Positions 20,640 to 31,188 of a stretch of 64,000 nt of DNA are shown piece by piece. A program made the translations under genes and the position numbers. The notes beneath the pieces were generated by a model. It was not told the origin of the DNA and searched no databases. It saw only the letters and a list, made by a program, of their open reading frames with translations. Source of the DNA: Odontocerum albicorne (lineage: Eukaryota; Arthropoda; Insecta; Trichoptera; Odontoceridae); contig OX463863.1 in assembly GCA_949825065.1 (NCBI GenBank), positions 17,965,240 to 18,029,239 of the forward strand. The letters are read 5' to 3'. How positions within the stretch are numbered: the first letter of the stretch is position 1; each line of letters starts with the position of its first letter.

Positions 20640-22022
20640 TCAAAGCACTCATTCTTTGTTTTGTGAGGGTTGTGTTTGAAGGAGAGTTGCATGAAGAACT
20701 ACATACGCTGTTTTTATTAGCCGGGTAGCGGGTAGAACAACCAGCTCTGAGATTTTTGAAGCACTGAATAGTTATTTCCTGGAACACGAAATTGAATGGA
20801 AAAAATGTATTGGGATATGCACAGATGGTGCCGCAAATATGACTGGACATCTTTCATGAATTGTTGTAAAGGTGAAGAATGTCGGTCACCCAGACATTTT
20901 ATCTACACACTGCATTATACATCGTGAACGACTTGCAGCGAAAAAAATGTCCCCAGAACTACACGAAGTATTTTCAAATGTCATTGAAATTATAAAGGAA
21001 ATTCGACACAAAGCACTCAATTCTCGAATATTTGAGGCACTTTGCGAAGAAATGGATTCCGAGTATACTCATCTTCTTCGTCGTGCTGAGGTGAGATGGC
21101 TGTCGAGGGGCAAAATATTGACGCGACTATTTGCCTTGCGGGAAGATGAAATTATTTCTCCAACAACAAAATAATCCAAAATTGCAAAAGTTCTTGTCCG
21201 ACAATGAATAGCTAGCAAAGCTCGCATACCTGGCAGATATTTTTTCGCTGTTAAATGAACTAAACATATCCTTGCAAGGATAACTTAAGGACGTGTTCAC
21301 ACTACGAAGTAAAATGAACTAAACATATCCTTGCAAAAACAACTTAAGGACGTGTTCACACTACGAAGTAAAATGAACTAAACATATCCTTGCAAGAACA
21401 ACTTAAGGACGTGTTCACACTACGAAGTAAAATGGATGTGTTTCAAAAGAAGATATTTCTGAGGCAAACGCGGTTGGTTGAAGACGATCTGCAAATGTTT
21501 TCCAATTTTGATGAATACCATACATGAAGGAGACTGATGTTAACCAGCAAGTGGAAACACTAGTTCAAAAGCACTTGGAATCACTCACAGAATCTTTTGC
21601 TCGTTATTACCTAAAGAATGAAGATCCCAGACATGGAAGTAAGTGGATAATAGATCCGTTTGCAGCGAACATTCAGGATAGTAATTTAAGCATGCATCTA
21701 AAAGAAAGTCTCATCAAATTATCGTCCGACGATACTCTCAACGCTAAATTGCATTCATCCTTATCAAGATCTCAATTTTGGCTTTCCATAAAAAGTGAAT
21801 ACACTTTGCTAAGTAGTGAAAAGGCGATGAAAATTCTGCTTCAATTCTCCACAACTTACCATATTTATGTGAAAAGGCCTTTTCATCTGTCACAGACATC
21901 AAAACACGGTACCGATCTCGGCTTGCAATATGGTAAATACAGTTCTCTTACAGTAACACCATTGGTTCCAGATATCCATAATCTTCAAGCAAGCCGGAAC
22001 ATCCATCTCACTAGAAATGTGT
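20640..22022 (+). pseudogene. hAT transposase, broken, copy 1
   Basis: Recognisable pieces in order are EIFEALNSYFLEHEIEWKK, CIGICTDGAANMTG (catalytic region), STHCIIHRERLAAKKM, LNSRIFEALCEEM, EVRWLSRGKILTRLF and LAYLADIFSLLNELN. Then comes a 59-base triplication, FQKKIFLRQT and the C-terminal dimerisation region up to LLQFSTTY, after which the frame is shifted. TGA near 20858 and several frameshifts disable it. Similar to vertebrate and insect ZBED/SCAND3-type hAT transposases. Confidence 0.8.
21253..21429 (+). repeat. Three tandem copies of a 59-bp unit within the hAT coding region, copy 1
   Basis: Units start at 21253, 21312 and 21371 and differ only at a few positions in the CTTGCAAGGATAAC part. 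As 59 is not a multiple of three, each added unit shifts the reading frame. Same in copy 2 at 44627-44803. Confidence 0.92.
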
Positions 22023-22617
22023 AATGCTTAAAGTTTAATATATTTAAACCATCTTTTAATTGTTTTGTTTTTACAATTTTGTAAAAAAATTGTAAGTATT
22101 TAAATGTAAAAGTGTTTTATCTACAAATGTGTCAAATTTGAAATTGATATACAACCCATTAAGTGAGATATTATTTTTTTAAACTCCTCTTACCACGAAA
22201 GATACCATACATTATGGTTACGGGAAGGTTAATAAAGCTTTTATAATTTGGTTACAATTAATAGTTTTATTTTATTAACTATGTTAGGTATATTTTATGT
22301 GTTTTTTGATCACTCTTTTGTAAATATATTTAACACTCAAAAATCCTATTAGTGGTCCGCGGGATTTAAAATTATGAATTTGGTGGTCCGTGAGGTCGTT
22401 AAGTTTGGGGACCGCTGCTGTTTGGTATATTGCCCACATTAGCAAAATCGCAGCTAACGGGGAAAAAATCAGAAATTTAACTAAGTATGAGGCAATATCC
22501 CATATCAAATTCTGAACCATAATCCATAAGAAAAAATACAGTAAACCATTTATTTCAAAACAAATATCGACATAATGTCTTCTTTAATTTTACAAAATGC
22601 TAGGGTTTTCTAAGCAC

Positions 22618-22709
22618 AAAAGCAGTAAAACGTGATTCATAAGCAAAATGACAGCAAGTGCCTATGAGTTTGCTGCGTTTTTGCTTATGAATCACATTTT
22701 ACTGCTTTT
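22618..22709 (+). repeat. 92-nt near-perfect hairpin, copy 1
   Basis: Arms of 31 bases (left begins AAAAGCAGTAAAACG, right ends CATTTTACTGCTTTT) pair with one mismatch (G-T type in RNA). The stem continues after a small internal loop with CAGCAA/TTGCTG around a loop of about 12 bases. Size is that of a microRNA precursor, but near-perfect pairing is also typical of palindromic transposon debris. A partial extra repeat (TTTATGAATCA) follows. Confidence 0.75.
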
Positions 22710-22741
22710 TTGTTTATGAATCATGAAATTTTTAAGCAGCT

Positions 22742-23008
22742 ATGAAAAACATAAAAGTACAGTTTTCTCAAAACTTCATCTGTCAATCCCAAGCTCCCTA
22801 CTCTGGAGGCCCAGAATATTTATGTATATCCCTTCATTACAACTTTATTAAATATCTCATCGGAGTTATATACTGTCCTAATAATTATTATTTTGACGAG
22901 TTTGAAAAACTTCTTGAAGATCATACTCCTAATTTCAATACCACTCTCATAATGGGAGATTTCAATACATGCCTAAAAAAAAATGACGGCCGACAGTTTT
23001 GGGGTTAA
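22742..23008 (+). pseudogene. LINE endonuclease fragment, copy 1
   Basis: Encodes about 88 residues with YLIGVIYCPNNYYF, then TTLIMGDFNTCL, the core of the apurinic-type endonuclease of non-LTR retroelements (GDFN). Copy 2 reads CPPNNYY, the usual form, so this copy has lost one codon. Continues at 24123 after an interruption of about 1.1 kb. Confidence 0.65.
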
Positions 23009-24122
23009 ATCGTTTTTAACATAAATTTAATTTGTTTCAGTATCTTATATTGTAATTTTCAGACTTGTTAATAATTTACCAAACAAAATACAACGAGATA
23101 AGAAATATTGCTTCATAAGAAGTGAACAAATAGTGCAAATGTAAGCGAAAGAAGAAGATCAAAGAAAGTATGGTTGAATTATGAAAATGGATTATTGAAA
23201 GAAGGAAACGTAAAAAATCGGAGAAATCGTAAGAGTTTTATGAAAGGTGTATGGATGTAGAAAAGGCGAAGGATGTGTGTCGAAATAAGAGAATCTAATG
23301 TTGTGTCCTCTCTGCCTACCCTAATAAGGAAGTGGCGTGATAGTATGTTTATTTTCTTCAGAAGAAAAAATTACAAAATATAATGCACTGGAAATTTTCT
23401 AGAAGTATGATACATTATTACAAAAACAAACTAGATATAGAATCGAATACGTGTGTATCTCGAGTGGCAAAAACTACTTAGCACAAAAAAAAGGGTGACT
23501 CGTACTCGATATGCGATATTTTTAATAAAGAAGTAATAGAAGGGATCAACGTGAGCAAGAGTTTATATAAATATTATTTCAGTTCTAGCCTTTAGTCAAG
23601 CTTTCAGAAAATGAGCTGATCGAACTAACGATTCGGTCAGTATACAAAGAAAACCCCTATTTAAATATGTATCACGAAAACAGTGATAAATGCCGAAAAG
23701 GTTATGGATTGCAAAGTTGTTCATAAGCTTTCATTTGACGGATATCATATTTTATATACTCGTATGTTTTAATAGGGTGCAAATTCCCTCATATCCGAAA
23801 CAAGGATGAGTCAACATGAAGTACCACTGGCCCCAGACGAAATATCTGAAGAAAGCCACAAGCGACCGGTAAAAAAAAAATATAATATACAATACTTAAA
23901 AATCATAAATTAATAATTGATGTTATGCTTAATTTATTTTATTAATGCCCGTTACAAAGACATCGTGTGAAATACATTTTAGGTAATTAAAATTAATCAA
24001 ATCTTATTTTAGATCTAGTATTGGAGAAGCGTGATTGTCAGATATGACTATTCTCTAATTGAATATCTAATATCGAAAGGAAAATACGGGCCTGAGAATC
24101 ATACAGTCAATGCACCTCTCAT
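23009..24122. other. Interruption of the LINE relic, unassigned
   Basis: About 1.1 kb of AT-rich sequence separates two endonuclease pieces. It includes a short ATG frame between an AG and a GT (about 23783-23869, MSQHEVPLAPDE), which I do not recognise. No other feature is supported. Confidence 0.3.
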
Positions 24123-24308
24123 GGACAAATTGGTGCTCCAGGCTTCTCGCATCATGATCTGATATATATCTCACTGATCAACCACGCTCCGAAACTCTCA
24201 AAAGAGAGAAAACTCCTGAGAAGCTTTGGACGCATCAACAGGGACGCCTTATTTTCCAATGCAAGCGAAGTTGATTGGTCGGCCATCGAACGACTGGATA
24301 CTATAGAT
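24123..24308 (+). pseudogene. LINE endonuclease/RT linker fragment, copy 1
   Basis: Open for 62 codons: GQIGAPGFSHHDLIYISL (endonuclease SHHD/SDHD motif), then LRSFGRINRDALF and VDWSAIERL, typical of the linker between endonuclease and RT of CR1/Jockey-like LINEs. It is cut by the hAT end at 24309. Confidence 0.6.
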
Positions 24309-25175
24309 CAGTGGTCGCCAAACGGTCGCTCGCGAGCGGCATTTCGGTAGCTCGCGTAGGATATTTTATCATATTTATAAATTTGCCTCTCAGATTTTAT
24401 TATTGGACTCCGTAATTAAATATTTCTCGAACTAAATTTCAATGAAATACTTAACAAGTTGCCGTTGTAATGTGAATTTCTTAGTAAAACAGAGAAGCAG
24501 TCAGCGATGCATTACAGTGGGAACTGCGCCATACACTTTTTCTCTCTCTCGCAGATTCACACAGTTCCACGCGACCGTCAATGCTTAGTAATGAAACTTG
24601 TTAAAATTATTAACAAGGTAAAGGCTCGTGCTCTCCAGAGACGCTTGTTCAAGGCTCTGACATATGAGCTAAATTGCCAGTGTGGAGACCTCCTGCTCAA
24701 CACAGAAATCCGTTGGTTGAGTAAAGGACATGTTCTTCGTCGTTTTAATGAACTTCTACATACAATAGTCGAATTTTTCAAAGAAAGTGATGAAACATAC
24801 TCGGAGCTTACAAACTTTGAGTGGTTGCGGGATTTTGCCTTTCTTGTGGATGTTACAGAAAAATTAAATGAACTGAATGTTCAACTTCAGGGACAAGATA
24901 AACATTTTGGGGAAATGATCTCTAAAGTACAGGCATTTTCCAACAAACTTACATTCTGGGAGCACAACCTAAGTCGTGGAGAAGTTAAACATTTCCTCTG
25001 TTTGAAAGAGAAGCTGGAAAAAGAAATAAATCGTGAAATCTACAAAGGAGAAAATCATGTCCAGATTCTTTCAACCTTGCGAAAAGAGTTTGATCTGCGG
25101 TTTAGTGATTTTAAAATAGTTGAGCTGTTTGGACAATTTGTTTCAGCTACTTTTATTAATTTTGACATTGAATAA
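24309..25175 (+). mobile_element. Second hAT element, internally deleted, inserted into the LINE relic, copy 1
   Basis: Begins with CAGTGGTCGCCAAACGGTCG, a hAT terminal sequence distinct from the one at 19979, then an inverted GCTCGCGAGC. A 222-codon open frame (24507-25175) encodes the C-terminal half of a ZBED5/GTF2IRD2-like transposase: ARALQRRLFKALTYEL, EIRWLSKGHVLRRF, FLVDVTEKLNELNVQLQG and a long helical region. The N-terminal half and the right end are missing. Confidence 0.7.
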
Positions 25176-25669
25176 CTATTTCCTTCATTATCGACGCTAT
25201 TCTTCCTATTATAACACATATTATAAATTTTTCTTTGTCTACTAGCAGCTTTCCTAGTGTATGGAAGAAGGCTCTAATCATTTCGACCCCGAAAATTGGC
25301 TCACCCACGTCATATAAAGATTTTAGACCCGTATCTATTCTGCCCACATTATCTGAAGTTATTGAAAAAAATGTTCATATACAAATTGACTCCCACCTTA
25401 ATAAATTTGAATTGTTTCATCAGTTGCAGTCAGGATTTTGTCCGGGACATAGTACCACTACCGCACTGGTCAAGATCACGGATGATGTGAGACGTGGAAT
25501 GAGCTTTAAGCAGCTGACATTGTTATGTCTGTTGGATTTCAGCAATGCATTCAATACTGTAGACTTTGATCTGCTTATGGCTCGAATGCGCTCATTACGA
25601 TTCTCTGAATCAGTCATTGTCATGTATTTGCATTTAGTGCTGAATCGGTGGGTGGGTTTTGCCTTATAA
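25176..25669 (+). pseudogene. LINE reverse-transcriptase fragment (CR1/Jockey-like), copy 1
   Basis: Encodes PSVWKKALIISTPKIGSPTS, DFRPVSILPTLSEVIEK, LQSGFCPGHSTTTALVKITD and LLCLLDFSNAFNTVD, the RT block containing the first catalytic Asp (LDFS-AF). It is truncated before the YADD motif. Copy 2 has the normal Arg in GFRPGHS, where this copy has Cys. It continues the endonuclease pieces at 22742 and 24123. Confidence 0.8.
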
Positions 25670-27600
25670 CCTCTGAGTAGGTTTTTGACGTTCTTCGTTA
25701 GTTTTGTTTTTTGCAACTTCGGCTGGAGTTGCCTCTGACATTTTCTAGGATTTGATCTTTTTTCCAGCATTATGATTTTTGGGGTCACAACTTTGGATTC
25801 GGGTATGTGGTTAGGTTAAGAATTCACCCTTGGCTCGGTAATATGTTTCCCAACTCCAATGGTTTTACTTCCCTTCATATTCACTGACACTTTTACAACT
25901 ATCTAAGGGCTACTATCTTCGCACGCAGAGATGCTATTGTATTGTCTTGTGTTTGAGTAACTCAGTTTGATCATTCTCACAATTTTCTAGACTAGAGATT
26001 TTGCAAATGAGAGATTTTAATTATCTTTTCAATTCCGATACAACTCCGGTAAATTCCACGATAATAGCAGCACTTGGTCGAGTCATTTTGATATATTAAT
26101 ATTAAATATTTTTACTGGCACATATGACTTTTTTGTCAATTTTCGACGAGTTGAACGAAGTACGCGGCACTAAAAGTATGTTCGGGTAGAAAGCGCATCA
26201 GGTTTAATACCAGTTTGGTGCTAGTGCAGATATAGCTCTCAGGTGAAGTGAAGATCAGTCTAGGCACAGCTTTCAGGTGAATCCAATTCACCTGGCACGG
26301 CAGCCGGGTGAAGAGTGAATATCTGGTGGAGGATCCACCCGGCACGGTAGCCGGGTGAAGAGGGATTTTTCTTTTATTCCGAGTCCAACATTTTATGTCG
26401 ATCACGAAGTAATATTGTGGACAGTGTAAGTGGTCCGCTTATTGTGTTGATAATTTGCCCAACTAGTTTGTACCATCACATTTCCGTGACAGTCGCGACT
26501 GGAATCGGTGAATCTCATCACGACGGGTAACTAGTAGACAGGTGACACCTATGGGCACATCAGTATAATCCTTAAGTTTTAAACTTTTCAGGGATACATA
26601 TCTAGAATATGCTTTTTTCTGGAAATTTTGCAACGCAAGGAAATCACTGGGATGATTTGTTTAAATGTATAACATAATTATCAGCAATGCTGTAATATGT
26701 AACTTGTATTTAATTTAATATCTGGATTAGTTCTGTAGATTTTTCTCTGATAGAGAATTATTTGGTGACAGGGAGACACTGTTTTTTACAGGAACTGTTT
26801 ACTTATTGACTTGCGGGCAAATAGCCATGGTGCAATGTTACAATATCAGAGCTGGCAGAGAGATCAGGTCGTCATTTCATTCAGCTCTCCGAAGAAATTT
26901 CAAATTTTTAGGTTATATTTAAATAAAAAATGGCGCCAAATACTTGTGAATTCATAATATGAAATGTTTTCAATATTTTTAGTATCTCAGGGATCCCTCA
27001 GGTCATAAATCAGAATTAAAACAAAAAAACCTTCTACTGTAATAGTTGTTTTCAGTCTCTCTCTCTGTGGTTGCAGTCCTAAGACTGGTTTGCAGCAATT
27101 TCAACTCTTCTCCTCCATTCCTCCCTGTCCTCCCTGTTTTCAGTGCGACTTTATAATTTAATGTTTACTTACATGAAATGTGTTCCCTGGGTAAAATAAA
27201 TTATTTGTGATAGCAATGTGCTAGTGTTCTTTCTTCTTGAATTATGGCCGTGAACTCCTGACGTATTTGATTTATTAATGCTACTCTCTCTCTCTCTCTC
27301 TCTCTTTGAATAATGGCCGTGAACTCCTATATATGAAGGAGTATACGCCAGTGTCCAGTGATGTCAGCTTCATAGTATCTAGGTAGTTCTATTCATATGG
27401 GCGACACGGCACATCAAGCAACTCGGCCCAGGACTACTGTTATCTAGTGAGATACTATGGAGTTAAACTATTTTACAACTAAACTACATAGTTTACAACT
27501 AAATGAATATTTACAATAAGATGATAGTTAAATGTATATGAGCGAGCGAATGATTTAATTTCGTATCGATATTTATCATATATATTATACATATATTTTA
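25670..27600. other. Unassigned repetitive stretch between LINE relics, copy 1
   Basis: Minus-strand frames at 25420-25788 and 26136-26405 have no recognised domains. A GC-richer part has GCACGGCAGCCGGGTGAAGA and GCACGGTAGCCGGGTGAAGA at about 26296 and 26342. Around 27074 is CAGTCCTAAGACTGGTTTGC, a sequence I associate with dispersed insect repeats. A (CT)n tract lies at about 27283-27305, followed by the GGCCGTGAACTCCT motif. Confidence 0.35.
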
Positions 27601-30600
27601 TTACAGGTTAATTTTGTTTTTGTTAATAAAATGAGTGATGCTATTCAACATGGAAATTTTATTGAGGCTCAACAGGTGGGGAAGATTTGCGGGGAGTAAT
27701 ATTTTTGTTTGTTTTTTAAAGATCAAAGGGAAAGTATTCAGAGAACAGGAGAAGAAGATATGTTCAAGATCTCCCTCCTCCTGGCCACACTCTCATAAAG
27801 AAGAGTTCCTTATATCTAGTCTGGCCAGGTGGACAGGGGAACAGCAATGTCCAAAGCGTATTCGGCTTATAGTTGTCGCTTCTCTCCGAGTGCTTCTATA
27901 ATTGGAAAACCAGGGTTTGATTGGAATGTAGGATTGAATTGATGCATATCTTTTTCCCCTAGTGCGGTTCGAGGCATTCCAGTAATTTGTCCACTCCTCC
28001 ATCATCGAAGAGCGCGCCAAAGGTAATAAGTCTTGTGCAGATGTGTAATTATATTTGTCTGTATTTCCTGTACAGGTTGCCTCTTTAGCTAGAGTATCTG
28101 CTTCTTCGTTACCCGAAATGCCTCGATGACTAGGAACCCAAGCCAGGGCGACATCAAGGCCCGCCTCTTCAAGGTTGTATATAGTTTCCCTTATATTAAG
28201 TGTTATACTATTTGGGGATCGAAATGGGTTCTTTCCTATTGCTTGAAGGGAACTTAGACAGTCTGATACAATTAAAGTGTTTGGGATACTTAATTCTAAA
28301 GATGTTTGTAATGCTTCCAAGATTGCCAATTTCTCACCAGTGAATGAAGTTGAAAATTTGGGTAGTTTAATTTTTTTCTTGATATTTAAGCTTTCGCAAT
28401 ATATTGCTATTCCTACATGTTCCTCATTAGCAATCTTGGATGCGTCTGTGTAGAAGACAGTCCAGTCACTCCAATGGGTGTTAATGTGGTTGATGAAATC
28501 ATAATTGGCGTGATAATTCGACTTATCAATACCAAAGGATTCAACAATGCGTGGATTTATAATTAAAGCTTGAAACGGGGTGCAGTATAAAGGAGGAATA
28601 GGGGTTTTTTGGACTACCACATTCAACGATGAGAATTTACGATAACTTTGTATTAAAGGGGGGAGTGTTTTGTTTCTCCAAAATATGTTTGTGGGAATGA
28701 GATCTGAAAGTGATTTCAATTTACGCAGAAGGGGGTGGGATGTTGTTTTGTATATATTGAGGAAGTATCGGGTACCTAAGAACTGTCTTCGGAAGCAGAG
28801 CGGTGGGTCCACACATTCAACCTGTAGGGCATTTGTCGGCGTAGATTTCATAGCTCCAACTATAATTCGAAGGGCCTGAAATTGAATAAGGTCTAGTTTA
28901 TGGAGGATATATTTGAAGGTAGGGTCCAATAAGAATGACCCATAATCAAGGTGGCTTCTGATGAGGGCGGTGTATAGAAGTCTCAAAGTGGTTGGGTGTG
29001 CCCCCCACCAGACTCCTGATACTGCGCGAAGAATATTTATGTTTTTTTGGCAGGTTGATGTTATGTTCTCAGCGTGATTTTTCCAAGATAACCTGGAGTC
29101 GAATGTCATTCCGAGGAATTTGTGTGAACTGTGGTGGAGGGAATTGTTTAATATTTTTTCTGCTATTTTAAAGGATTCATTAGACGCGTAAACCACGATA
29201 TCATCTGCATATTGTAATACGACGGTATTGAGGGGAACCAGGTGAGCAAGATCTGCCGTATAAATGTTATAAAGGAGGGGGCTAAGGACTGATCCTTGCG
29301 GGAGACCCCTCCAAACGGTTCTTGTGAAAGACACCTCCTCCACTGATAGAAAGATGGAGCGTTCTGATAAAAGGTTAAATATGAGGTGGGTGATTTTGTT
29401 GGGTATTTTTTTGTGTAACATCTTTTGTTTTAAAATATGTAAAATGACATTGTCATAAGCTGAGGTAATATCTAAGAAAGCGGCTATGAGTGGTTTTTGA
29501 TAAGTAAATGCGGAATGAATATCAGTAGTGAGAATAGCTAAATTATCCATAGCACTACGTGATTTACGGAAACCAAATTGATTAATATCCAGAATTTTAT
29601 TGTGTTCTACAAACCATTCAAGGCGGTTTTTAATAAGATGTTCTGTGATTTTTCCCAAAGTTGATGCAAGGGCTATTGGTCTATAGGAATTTCCATCTGA
29701 AAGATCTTTACCCATTTTAGGTATTGGGATAATTTTAAATATTTTCCAGGACTTGGGAATTTTTCCTGTATTAAAAATGCAATTGACCAGTGTTAGATAA
29801 TATTTCCTGGTGTAGGGTAGGGTTTTCACTAAAAAGGAATATGGGATGTTATCCAACCCTGGGAAGGAGTCCTTTAGGCTGGACAAAACCATGTTGAGTT
29901 CATTTTCTGTGAAGGGCGCATCTAGAGGATGATTATGAGAGGGGAGAAAGTATGTATATGGCACGTCATATTGGGCTGGCGATGAAGAAGGAGCAATTTT
30001 ATTCAAAAAGGTGTGAACCCAACACTCTGTTGGTATTTTATGTAAGCGGGTTGAGTAGATGGACCTAAATTTCTTCACATTCTCCCACACTGTTGATATT
30101 GGAGTTTCTGGCGAAAGGGTGTGACAAAACCGTATCCATCCATCTTTCTTCTTCTTAGAAAGCAAGCGTTTTGTGACGGCTTGTACTTTACGAAAAAGGA
30201 GGAAGTTTGTCTCTGTCATGTTATTTTTATAGGATTGGTATACTTTTTTCCGGGATTTAACTGCATTTGAACACTCTTCATCCCACCATGGAGGTGGCTG
30301 TGGCTTAAAGAAGTGAGGTTTTTTAAGGGGGATGGAGCAGTGAGCAGCCTGGATCATCAACTCCACGAATTTATCATACTGAGTATGAAAATTTTTATGT
30401 GTCGGCCATTCTAATTGTTGTATTGAGGCATCGAGGGAGTGAGAGAATTTGTTCCAATTGGCTTTACGGGCGTTAAATTTATAACAAGTGGGGTTAATGA
30501 ATGGGGGGTGAGGTGATGGAAATGTAATGATTATGGGGAGGTGATCACTCCCGTGGGGATCAGGCACTACATTCCACGATAGCGTAGGGGCTAATGTAGC

Positions 30601-31179
30601 TGAACATATGGATAGATCTATTGCGCTTGAACTTTGATTCGGGGGTGTTAAGCGGGTGGGTGATCCGTTATTCAGTACGCAAAGTTGAAAATCGTCCAGA
30701 ATATTCATAATTTCAGCTCCAAATCTACATGCCCTAGGTGATCCCCATAGCGTGTGATGGGAGTTCATATCCCCAAGTAAGATGATGGGATGAGGTAGTG
30801 TTGATATTATATTTCTAAGTTGTGAGATGATGATGGATGACGGGCGCGGGATATAAATTGATATATACGTAATATTCTGGACTCTCGCAGCGACTGCATT
30901 GAAGCTGGCGTCCCGAGAACCCAGAACCACTTGCGTATATGGAATGGATGATAAGATGAAAAGGGCTGCTCCACCCCTTCCATCCGCCCTATCGTCCCGT
31001 AGCCACGAGTACCCGGGAACATTAAATAATGTCCCCGGAGATAGCCATGTCTCCGAGACGGCGGCCAAAGATGGGCAGAACTCACCTAGCATCAGGAGAA
31101 ATTCAGCCTTGTTGGAGGGGAGGCTACGACTATTCCATTGCAATATTCTTGATGATAGGTGAGATTTTCTTTCGGCCAT
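27601..31179 (-). pseudogene. LINE ORF2 (endonuclease, RT, RNase H) with one premature stop, copy 1
   Basis: The frame runs from the ATG at 31179, chosen for its position nine bases after ORF1, down to TAA at 27601-27603 (1192 codons). It is open for 1128 codons, to TGA at 27793-27795. Endonuclease is at about residues 1-225 (SETWL, LLGDMNSHH, GSDHLPI). RT is at about 455-690 (FLDITSAYD, LPQGSVLSPLL, YADD at about 658). RNase H is at about 907-1035 (FYTDAS, SDCLSSL, WVPSHRGISGNEEAD). The TGA falls just before the zinc knuckle ECGQEEGDLEHIFFSC, so the product would lack only the last 64 residues. It was the enzyme for target-primed reverse transcription. Confidence 0.88.
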
Positions 31180-31188
31180 TTTTAATAT

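Larger units (their letters stand above)
19979..22417 (+). mobile_element. hAT element relic (ZBED/SCAND3-like), copy 1
   Basis: The left end TAGCGGTCGCCAAAG and the complement of the right end CAGCGGTCCCCAAAC form hAT-type terminal repeats. The flanks CTGTATAG (19971-19978) and CTGTTTGG (22418-22425) match at six of eight positions, consistent with an aged 8-bp target duplication. Inside are a disrupted hAT transposase and a truncated mariner end. Confidence 0.75.

Noticed and set aside
23783..23869. AG/GT-bounded short frame MSQHEVPLAPDEISEE.
   Set aside because: It sits inside a LINE relic interruption, has no partner exons and no recognised domain. Mentioned only in the spacer entry.
25420..25788. 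122-codon minus-strand frame.
   Set aside because: Most of it is antisense to the RT fragment 25176-25669. The remaining 40 residues show no known domain.
27635..27901. Plus-strand frame starting MMLFNMEILL, and a short ATG frame MSDAIQHGNF at 27631.
   Set aside because: Both lie antisense to the C-terminal part of LINE ORF2, which reads through with a zinc knuckle on the minus strand.
30899..31162. Plus-strand frame of 87 codons.
   Set aside because: Antisense shadow of the LINE endonuclease domain.
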